Positions 6,721 to 11,237 of a stretch of DNA of 11,237 nt are shown here, piece by piece (position 1 is the stretch's first letter; every line of letters starts with the position of its first letter). Position numbers and translations under genes: made by a program. The stretch lies in NCBI GenBank assembly GCA_947377595.1, contig CANCGK010000022.1:1-11237 (forward strand). Reading direction: 5' to 3'. Source of the stretch: a bacterium. Its GTDB lineage: Bacteria > Babelota > Babeliae > Babelales > Chromulinivoraceae. The notes beneath the pieces were generated by a model. The model was not told where the DNA came from and ran no database searches. It was given only the letters and a program-made list of their open reading frames with translations.

Positions 6721-7443
6721 ATGATATTTATTGAACTTATAGTCTATATAATTCTATTGTTTTCTATTATTTTTTTCTTCTATCTTTTATTATACAAAAG
6801 CTATGGTTTATCAACTAGTAAAATTACAACTCCAGAGCAAGCTTTAGTACATTTAATCGAAGGAAATAAAAAATATAATAGTTTTTGGAATTTTATTACA
6901 CGAGCAAATCGAAAATCTGTTGCAACGGTTCAAAAACCCTTTGCGATTGTTTTAAGTTGTTCAGATTCTCGAGTCCCGACAGAAATTATTTTTAATCAAA
7001 TGAATCTTGGCAGTTTGTTTATCATTCGCAACGCAGGTAATGTTGTTGATGGAGTTGTTCTTGGGAGTATTGAATATGGCATTAGCGAGTTAAAGGCTCT
7101 TTTAGTTATTGTTTTAGGTCATGAACGATGCGGAGCAGTTACGACAACGATTGATGCTATCTTAGAACATAGACCAGAATCATCAGGACACATTAAAGAT
7201 ATTATTAATGCTATCAGCCCTGCAGCTCATAATGTTTTGCAGCAACATATTGGGCAAGTAACTATAAGCGATCAACTGAAAGAAAGTATCGTCAAGCAAG
7301 CGGTTAAAGAAAACGTTCGGCTGATTATTCAAGACTTATCTGAATATTCAGATATTGTGGCAGATGCTGTTCAAAAGAAGACGATTAAAGTTGTTGGTGC
7401 TTATTATGATCTAGATGATGGTGATGTTAAAATTATTACCTAA
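6721..7443 (+). CDS. Membrane-anchored beta-class carbonic anhydrase
   Basis: Zinc enzyme interconverting CO2 and bicarbonate. The 240 residues start with a strongly hydrophobic helix at about 3-25, followed by the beta-carbonic anhydrase domain: EGNKKY at the usual domain start, the zinc-ligand and catalytic motif CSDSR (80-84), the SLFIIRNAGNVVD strand-turn, GSIEYG, and the second zinc motif GHERCGAV with His134 and Cys137. Ligands Cys80, His134, Cys137 and the Asp82-Arg84 dyad are all present, so it should be active. Most bacterial beta enzymes are cytosolic. The N-terminal helix here has no lipobox and no obvious cleavage site, so an anchor is likelier than a cleaved signal. Which side of the membrane the enzyme faces cannot be told. 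No good Shine-Dalgarno precedes the ATG. The stop is one base from the convergent gene's stop. Confidence 0.93.
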   Translation: MIFIELIVYIILLFSIIFFFYLLLYKSYGLSTSKITTPEQALVHLIEGNKKYNSFWNFITRANRKSVATVQKPFAIVLSCSDSRVPTEIIFNQMNLGSLFIIRNAGNVVDGVVLGSIEYGISELKALLVIVLGHERCGAVTTTIDAILEHRPESSGHIKDIINAISPAAHNVLQQHIGQVTISDQLKESIVKQAVKENVRLIIQDLSEYSDIVADAVQKKTIKVVGAYYDLDDGDVKIIT

Positions 7444-7444
7444 A

Positions 7445-8179
7445 TTATTTTGAGCATGAATTGCATGATTGGCAGCTTGGATTATCGACAGGAGGGCATA
7501 TCATTTGTCTATAAAAATGAGCCCATATTAAGTTCATCCATATATATATAAATATAGATGAAAAAATATATAAACAGTGTATCAATATGTTTGTCAGTGC
7601 CGCAGGTATAATTAAAAATAAGCATGCTTCTAGTATCATCAAGAGTATTGCAATAATAGTTAATCTTGAAAATTGTAAAAATAATATTTTTAACAATTTT
7701 TTATTATGATGCGTAATGAGTTGAAAAATATCTTTTACTGATACTAGTAAACTTTTTTTATATTCAAGTATGTGCATGATAAGTAAGTTGTAGCAGATAA
7801 ACCAATAAAAAAGAATAAAGACTTCAATGATAGATGTCATGATATTGAGGTAATGCGATTCAAAAATATCTAAAAAATTATAATTGGATACACATAATAT
7901 CATGATTATTGTGCTTGTAATAACAAGTATATTAAGTAGATCAAATCGTATGTTTAATCGAGACATTGCAGAATCAAAAGCTAAATCTAAACAATTTTTT
8001 ATGATAATTAAAAAGCAAATTGAGCATATAAGACTTGTTAAGAGGAATAGATTAAAATATGTCAACAATCCAATGACTATGGTTATAGAATTGATTGCCC
8101 ATAACCATGCCGTTTTATTTTGCATTAAGTCATAATGAGCGAGATTAAAAATTTTTTTTATTAATTTTGTATCATGCAT
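7445..8179 (-). CDS. Multi-pass membrane protein with cysteine-rich tail (paralog A)
   Basis: Function unknown. About 244 residues with five or six hydrophobic helices and a C-terminal tail in which Cys228, Cys236, Cys239 and Cys242 form a CxxCxxC-like cluster that could bind metal or form disulfides. I judge it a paralog of the two genes upstream. With the ATG at 8177-8179, residues Ile7, Lys8, Ile10, Ala14, Leu18 and Trp25 fall at the same numbers as in both, N-C-L-D (62-65) precedes M-S (72-73) at identical spacing, and a later VSVKDIF block (146-152) matches their pre-helix segment. That agreement favours this start over the in-frame ATG at 8194, which abuts a strong hairpin, or a TTG at 8209. 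A weak GAAAG lies about eight bases upstream. It converges on the carbonic anhydrase gene. Confidence 0.75.
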   Translation of the reverse strand: MHDTKLIKKIFNLAHYDLMQNKTAWLWAINSITIVIGLLTYFNLFLLTSLICSICFLIIIKNCLDLAFDSAMSRLNIRFDLLNILVITSTIIMILCVSNYNFLDIFESHYLNIMTSIIEVFILFYWFICYNLLIMHILEYKKSLLVSVKDIFQLITHHNKKLLKILFLQFSRLTIIAILLMILEACLFLIIPAALTNILIHCLYIFSSIFIYIWMNLIWAHFYRQMICPPVDNPSCQSCNSCSK

Positions 8180-8194
8180 ATCAGAGTCTTTCAT

Positions 8195-8230
8195 AAATAA
8201 TAGGATCAAATTAGTTTGATCCTATTATTT
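8195..8230 (-). terminator. Perfect 16-bp palindrome: terminator of paralog B and/or control element of paralog A
   Basis: Arms 8195-8210 and 8215-8230 are exactly complementary with a 4-base loop; the core is GGATCAAA/TTTGATCC flanked by A/T pairs. On the minus strand it lies 18 bases past the stop of paralog B, and its T-rich 3' arm fits an AT-type intrinsic terminator, although no long T run follows. Its lower end touches an ATG (8192-8194) in frame with paralog A. A perfect TTGACA lies just upstream at 8235-8240, so an operator or attenuator role is also possible. Confidence 0.7.
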
Positions 8231-8248
8231 ATTTTGTCAAAATTCTGA

Positions 8249-8953
8249 TTAAGATTCGCATGAACAAATAGATAAGTCTTTATCAAATTCCATGTGTAAA
8301 AGTTTATACATATTGGCATCAATTAATCGATTTATCGTTAAGGCAAAAAGTACAAAAATTACCGTAGAGCCACAAAATAAAAACAATAGCCATTGTATCA
8401 TTGATATGCCAACTAAAAACCAACTATAACCGCGAGTCATCACCCAACTTGCACGAAATGCTCGACGAATATTTCCGCCATGATCAAGAAGATATAGACC
8501 TGCAAATCTCCATCTTTGAGCTAATAATAAACCAGGTAAAATAAATAATAATGATCCTGATATAACTAATGTCCAATAAAAAAACATTGCGACAGCGTAA
8601 GAAAAAAATCGATTATTAATATCAAATCCACTCATCGGACGATTAAAAACACAATCAAGTGCATTTTGTCGATACATAATGGGAAATGAAACAATAAAAA
8701 AAATACTAAAAATAGAGACAATTGAGACCATGCTCATGGTAAATAATTTACCATAACTTTTAAGTGCACATGAAAATAAGCAGGCATCAATAAAAAAATA
8801 TTGAATTAATGCAAGTATCATGGCGCAGCATAGTAAAAAACTTGCCATCATGGTAATCTGAGAGCCATATAAAAATAGCCAATTTGTTATATTGATTAAA
8901 AATTTATTCCATGATTCATGAAATAAGTTTTTAATTGATAATCTTTTTTTCAT
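8249..8953 (-). CDS. Multi-pass membrane protein resembling YciC/DUF975 proteins (paralog B)
   Basis: Function unknown. The 234 residues hold about five hydrophobic helices (roughly 26-55, 70-93, 116-145, 178-205 and possibly one more). The segment ILPGLLLAQRWRF (138-150), a short extracytoplasmic or cytoplasmic loop, then IRRAFRASWVMTRG (162-175) resembles the Pro-Gly-containing block of YciC/DUF975-type integral membrane proteins. The similarity is weak and recognised by eye. It shares with its neighbours an N-terminal pattern (Ile7, Lys8, Leu10, Ser14, Phe18, Trp25), N-A-L-D (97-100) and M-S (107-108). It ends in CSCES, a short cysteine tail recalling that of paralog A. An AAGGGGAAG ribosome binding site precedes the ATG. 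A terminator separates it from the gene upstream and the 8195-8230 palindrome from the gene downstream, so it may be transcribed alone. Confidence 0.78.
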   Translation of the reverse strand: MKKRLSIKNLFHESWNKFLINITNWLFLYGSQITMMASFLLCCAMILALIQYFFIDACLFSCALKSYGKLFTMSMVSIVSIFSIFFIVSFPIMYRQNALDCVFNRPMSGFDINNRFFSYAVAMFFYWTLVISGSLLFILPGLLLAQRWRFAGLYLLDHGGNIRRAFRASWVMTRGYSWFLVGISMIQWLLFLFCGSTVIFVLFALTINRLIDANMYKLLHMEFDKDLSICSCES

Positions 8954-9054
8954 AAACTTCCCCTTGTTTTACGGTATACAAAATTACATTATGTGTTGTT
9001 GATAATATGATATTATGATCATACGTTAAAATAGTTTTATAAAACAATGTTTAT

Positions 9055-9093
9055 AAAAAAAATAGAAGCTTGAATGAACGAGCTTCTATTTTT
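9055..9093 (-). terminator. Rho-independent terminator of paralog C
   Basis: Perfect 13-bp arms, 9058-9070 and 9081-9093, around a 10-base loop. On the minus strand the stem runs into eight T (complement of A9055-9062). It starts 22 bases past the stop of the gene at 9115-9774, and would isolate that gene from paralog B. Confidence 0.87.
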
Positions 9094-9114
9094 AAGATCA
9101 AGATTTCTCAGTCT

Positions 9115-9774
9115 TTATTTTACATGAATTTTACGTAATTCTTTAAAGACTAAAGCTTTCATAATCATGCTGTAAGGCAATACAATAAAGTATCCAACAA
9201 ACGTTAATGTACCTAATGTTAATGCCAGCGCTAAATATAAAAACATTCCAAGGAGCGCTAAAAAGTGATGGGCTGTCATGGTAAAGCTTTTTTTAAATGC
9301 TTGCGGCACGCTGCATTTATCTTCTAATATAACCATACCAACAAACATGCAGCGAACTAACATGTAAGAAACTATAGCATGAATAATCCAATTTAAAGCC
9401 ATAATGAACTCAAAATCTTGTGGTAAGGCAAATGCTAACATTTCTACGTATTGTGGTGATGGGTTGTAGAGCGATAGTGCTATAAAAAATAATGAAGCAA
9501 AGAGAAGAGAAGGTGTTAATCTAAACATGCTTAAAGTTCTACCATATGCAGCATCAAGACCATTTTGATGTAAAATCGCTGTGTATAGAGCGCTTGGAAG
9601 CAATAAAAGTAGCGTTATTAACATCTGATGTTCTGGCATGTACATAGGTAAAAATAAAGCAAGTATCATTAAAACAACAGCTCCTGCTGCAAGTAATACC
9701 CATGATTGCCATTGGCGAGCAAAATCTTTCCATGCAGCTTTTGATAAAGTTCTTACCCAGAATTCTTGAATCAT
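9115..9774 (-). CDS. Multi-pass membrane protein (paralog C)
   Basis: Function unknown. The 219 residues contain about five hydrophobic helices (about 26-46, 51-70, 89-103, 124-150 and 170-205) and a basic C-terminus (KELRKIHVK) without the cysteine tail of its two relatives. Shared marks are Val7, Arg8, Leu10, Ala14, Phe18 and Trp25 at the N-terminus, N-G-L-D (71-74) followed by L-S (81-82), and CSVPQAFKKSFTMT (154-167), aligning with IRRAFRASWVMT of paralog B. The start is secured by an almost perfect Shine-Dalgarno, AAAGGAGG (complement of 9779-9786), four bases before the ATG. It follows the 67-residue gene after 20 bp, so the two form an operon closed by the terminator at 9055-9093. It resembles DUF975-like membrane proteins only loosely. 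Confidence 0.78.
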   Translation of the reverse strand: MIQEFWVRTLSKAAWKDFARQWQSWVLLAAGAVVLMILALFLPMYMPEHQMLITLLLLLPSALYTAILHQNGLDAAYGRTLSMFRLTPSLLFASLFFIALSLYNPSPQYVEMLAFALPQDFEFIMALNWIIHAIVSYMLVRCMFVGMVILEDKCSVPQAFKKSFTMTAHHFLALLGMFLYLALALTLGTLTFVGYFIVLPYSMIMKALVFKELRKIHVK

Positions 9775-9778
9775 ACAA

Positions 9779-9786
9779 CCTCCTTT
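9779..9786 (-). promoter_or_regulatory. Near-perfect Shine-Dalgarno of paralog C
   Basis: AAAGGAGG on the minus strand, four bases before the ATG at 9774. It is the best ribosome binding site in the window and shows that this organism uses the canonical signal. It excludes the out-of-frame overlapping frame that spans 9554-9853. Confidence 0.75.
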
Positions 9787-9794
9787 TTTTATAA

Positions 9795-9998
9795 TTATTT
9801 TCTAAATTGATCGTTAAAATAATGCATTGAATAGTTATACATAGCGCGGTCAATAGCTAATATTTTTAATCCTTTTATGATAAATGAAAACCCAATTAAT
9901 ACTCCGAGTAATTGAAAAAACAATCTACCTCCAAAAAAAATCAAACAAAATAAGCCAAAGGTAATCCACAGATAACCATGCATGCGATTTGTGATCAT
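9795..9998 (-). CDS. Small two-helix membrane protein, 67 residues
   Basis: Function unknown. Two hydrophobic helices (about 9-27 and 30-48) joined by a Gly-Arg turn, then a short soluble tail (ILAIDRAMYNYSMHYFNDQFRK). Its second half, LLGVLIGFSFIIKGLKILAI, aligns without gaps with VLYIVFGPILIIRGLAFLSI of the 58-residue protein at 10897-11073; both keep Leu, Gly, Ile-Ile, Lys/Arg-Gly-Leu, Leu and Ile. An AAGGATG ribosome binding site lies before the ATG. It is 20 bp upstream of paralog C and probably co-transcribed with it, which suggests a partner or accessory of that membrane protein, though this is inference. Confidence 0.7.
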   Translation of the reverse strand: MITNRMHGYLWITFGLFCLIFFGGRLFFQLLGVLIGFSFIIKGLKILAIDRAMYNYSMHYFNDQFRK

Positions 9999-10031
9999 AC
10001 TACATCCTTATGAATAAAAATTACTAGATTC

Positions 10032-10061
10032 TTGTATAAAAATAATCAATACGACTATTCT
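10032..10061 (+). promoter_or_regulatory. Weak candidate promoter of the hemerythrin-like gene
   Basis: TTGTAT (10032-10037) and TATTCT (10056-10061) with an 18-base spacer in the 116-bp divergent gap at 9999-10114; the start would fall near 10068. The gap must also hold the promoter of the minus-strand operon, for which I see only imperfect boxes. Low certainty in such AT-rich sequence. Confidence 0.28.
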
Positions 10062-10114
10062 ATCAACATAAGTAATAGTAAAAAAATTGTAAAATAAAAA
10101 TATAAAAAAGGTCA

Positions 10115-10720
10115 ATGATGCACAATAATAAATTAAAATACGATGTTCCCTTCACAGAAGATTTCATGCGAGAGCATGGTATTTTAAATCGAGTATTATT
10201 AATTTATGACAATATTGTAGATAAAATTCATCATCATGTTGATTTTAATGTAGAGACTTTAGAAAAAGCTGTCGATATTATCAGATTGTTTATAGAAGGT
10301 CATCACGAAAGATTAGAAGAAGATTATATTTTTCCATTGTTTGAAAAACATAAAAAGCACCTTGATTTGATTCAAGTTCTTAAAGAACAGCATATCAAAG
10401 GCAGAGAGATTACAGCCCATCTTAAAGCTATATGTGTTCAAGGTATAGTTGATAATAAACATAAATTTTTGATCCAACATTATGTAACAGAATTTGTTAC
10501 GATGTATCGGCCGCACGAAGCACATGAAGATACGCAAATTTTTCCCTTAGTTCGATCGTTTATGACTGAAGAAGAATTTAAAAAGCTCGGTGATTTGTTT
10601 GAAGAATTTGAGCATCAACTGTTTGGGCCGCATGGATTTGTGCACATGCTCAAAAATTTAGATGATATGGAAAAAGAATTAGAAATTGATGATTTGCATC
10701 AATTTACACCTGTAGATTGA
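10115..10720 (+). CDS. Hemerythrin-like HHE-domain protein
   Basis: Soluble helical protein expected to bind a non-haem di-iron centre; family members bind O2 or help in oxygen, nitric oxide or iron handling. The 201 residues form a four-helix bundle with the ligand set in register: His21 in MREHGILNR, His64-x3-Glu68 in GHHERLEEDYIFP, His93 in LKEQH, and His134-x3-Glu138 in RPHEAHEDTQIFP. Each HxxxE is followed by the Phe-Pro turn usual in HHE domains. An acidic C-terminus follows (about 175-201). No signal peptide or membrane helix is present, so it is cytoplasmic. The gene opens with two consecutive ATGs. The AAAAGG site ends only three bases before the first and six before the second (10118), so the second may be the real start. 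It stands alone, with a tRNA gene converging on it 16 bp after the stop. Confidence 0.92.
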   Translation: MMHNNKLKYDVPFTEDFMREHGILNRVLLIYDNIVDKIHHHVDFNVETLEKAVDIIRLFIEGHHERLEEDYIFPLFEKHKKHLDLIQVLKEQHIKGREITAHLKAICVQGIVDNKHKFLIQHYVTEFVTMYRPHEAHEDTQIFPLVRSFMTEEEFKKLGDLFEEFEHQLFGPHGFVHMLKNLDDMEKELEIDDLHQFTPVD

Positions 10721-10736
10721 GTTGTAAAGAAATATG

Positions 10737-10812
10737 TGGTGAGCCGCGTTGGGATCGAACCAACGACCCACAGATTAAGAGTCTGTTGCTCTACCAGCTG
10801 AGCTAGCGGCTC
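10737..10812 (-). tRNA. tRNA-Lys(CUU) with encoded CCA
   Basis: A 76-base cloverleaf on the minus strand. The 7-bp acceptor stem pairs 10806-10812 with 10741-10747. The D-arm reads GCTCAGCTGGTAGAGC. The anticodon stem ACAGA/TCTGT encloses the loop CTCTTAA, so the anticodon is CUU (complement of 10777-10779), reading AAG lysine codons. The T-arm reads GTTGG-TTCGATC-CCAAC. ACCA is encoded in the DNA (complement of 10737-10740), so no CCA addition is needed for first maturation. Confidence 0.97.
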
Positions 10813-10833
10813 ACAAATAACAAGACTTTATTA

Positions 10834-10862
10834 AAGATATCAATATTTGTTTAAATATTCAA
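10834..10862 (-). promoter_or_regulatory. Candidate promoter of tRNA-Lys
   Basis: On the minus strand, TTGAAT (10857-10862) and TATCTT (10834-10839) lie 17 bases apart, placing a start near 10827, about 15 bases before the mature tRNA 5' end. The tRNA could alternatively be processed from a transcript of the 58-residue gene just upstream. Confidence 0.4.
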
Positions 10863-10896
10863 TGATCATCTATAATCGTTTAATTTTTTATAAGCT

Positions 10897-11073
10897 TTAT
10901 ATACTCAAAAAAGCTAAGCCTCGTATGATTAATATTGGGCCAAATACAATATAAAGTACAGCTATATTTTGTTCTGTAGAATAATGAGTAAGTAGATAGA
11001 TTCCTACAATAATTAAGAATATTCCGATTAATGATCGTTGTGTTGAATCTAATTTTTTTGAAAAATTTTTCAT
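10897..11073 (-). CDS. Small two-helix membrane protein, 58 residues
   Basis: Function unknown. The frame runs from ATG at 11071-11073 to TAA at 10897-10899. The protein has a basic start (MKNFSKKLDSTQR), a helix at about 14-29 (SLIGIFLIIVGIYLLT), a short polar turn (HYSTEQN) and a second helix at about 37-57 ending IIRGLAFLSI. An AGGAAA ribosome binding site lies eight bases before the ATG. The second helix aligns without gaps with that of the 67-residue protein at 9795-9998, which makes chance translation unlikely. It reads toward the tRNA-Lys gene, 84 bases away, with no terminator between. Confidence 0.6.
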   Translation of the reverse strand: MKNFSKKLDSTQRSLIGIFLIIVGIYLLTHYSTEQNIAVLYIVFGPILIIRGLAFLSI

Positions 11074-11205
11074 GCTATTTTCCTATTCATTAAATTTAGT
11101 TGAGGACAGTCGTTTTTCAAAAGATTTAAAAGCGCTCCAATCTCATTTTACACGTGTTTTTCGGTTGTTGATCGTACCTTTATTTTAAGGTCTTTATTCT
11201 ATCTT

Positions 11206-11211
11206 ATTATA
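11206..11211 (-). promoter_or_regulatory. Possible -10 box in the right-end non-coding stretch
   Basis: Perfect TATAAT on the minus strand in the 164-bp stretch after the 58-residue gene, with only a poor -35 (TGTATT) 17 bases upstream. It could drive the 58-residue gene with a leader of about 125 bases. I see no convincing gene or RNA in the rest of 11074-11237. Confidence 0.25.
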
Positions 11212-11237
11212 TCTATCCGAACCGAATCAATACATGC

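Noticed and set aside
7884..8135. 83-residue plus-strand frame inside paralog A
   Set aside because: It is antisense to a membrane protein with paralogs; it has no ribosome binding site and no recognisable domain.
9554..9853. 99-residue frame overlapping paralog C
   Set aside because: It is an alternate frame of paralog C. Paralog C has the near-perfect Shine-Dalgarno and coherent membrane helices; this frame shows no family pattern.
10021..10082. TTACTA/TAGTAA inverted repeat in the divergent gap
   Set aside because: The arms are 6 bp and 50 bases apart in A/T-only sequence; chance is sufficient.
11072..11188. 38-residue plus-strand frame at the right end
   Set aside because: It overlaps the start of the 58-residue gene, has no ribosome binding site and resembles nothing I know.
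11176..11191. ACCTT-loop-AAGGT hairpin
   Set aside because: Only 5 bp with no T run and no gene ending nearby; such short pairs are expected by chance in AT-rich DNA.
1..11237. CRISPR array, insertion sequence, prophage or other mobile element
   Set aside because: I found no regularly spaced repeats, transposase or integrase motifs, or terminal inverted repeats. The toxin-antitoxin pair is the only accessory-type module.

Overview
The window is AT-rich, densely coded, uses the standard code (TGA is a genuine stop in several genes) and carries a tRNA gene with an encoded CCA end. The gene content suggests a small-genome Gram-negative-type bacterium: an outer-membrane secretin, a type IV pilus/type II secretion inner-membrane platform, enolase, a beta-carbonic anhydrase and several lineage-specific membrane proteins. 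My best guess is a host-associated member of Candidatus Dependentiae (TM6/Babeliae). This rests on style and gene mix, not on a marker gene, so treat it as tentative.

Region 1 (1-4240, plus strand) is an operon for a type IV pilus/type II secretion machine. It holds a PilM-PilN (GspL-like) fusion cut by the window edge, a PilO/GspM-like protein joined to it by an ATGA overlap, and a PilQ/GspD secretin, closed by a bidirectional terminator at 4210-4239. No PilP gene lies between the PilO-like gene and the secretin. Together these would form the cytoplasm-to-outer-membrane spine of the machine.

Region 2 (4246-6597, minus strand) holds a RelE/ParE-like toxin and ParD-like antitoxin pair, with the antitoxin transcribed first and an ATGA overlap. 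Upstream of it are enolase and a NUDIX hydrolase of the Ap4A-hydrolase type. The promoter proposed for the toxin-antitoxin pair overlaps the terminator proposed for enolase.

Region 3 (6721-7443, plus strand) is a beta-carbonic anhydrase with an N-terminal membrane anchor. It diverges from the NUDIX gene and ends one base from the convergent neighbour.

Region 4 (7445-9998, minus strand) is the least ordinary part. It has a 67-residue two-helix membrane protein followed by three multi-pass membrane proteins of 219, 234 and about 244 residues. I judge the three to be diverged tandem paralogs: without gaps, they share an N-terminal pattern at the same residue numbers and an N-x-L-D-x9-S block of identical spacing. 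They are separated by strong hairpins, including a perfect 16-bp-arm palindrome, and two of them end in cysteine-rich tails. Their function is unknown.

Region 5 (10115-11237) has a hemerythrin-like HHE protein on the plus strand, then a tRNA-Lys(CUU) and a 58-residue membrane protein on the minus strand. The 58-residue protein resembles the 67-residue protein of region 4. The last 160 bases show no convincing gene.
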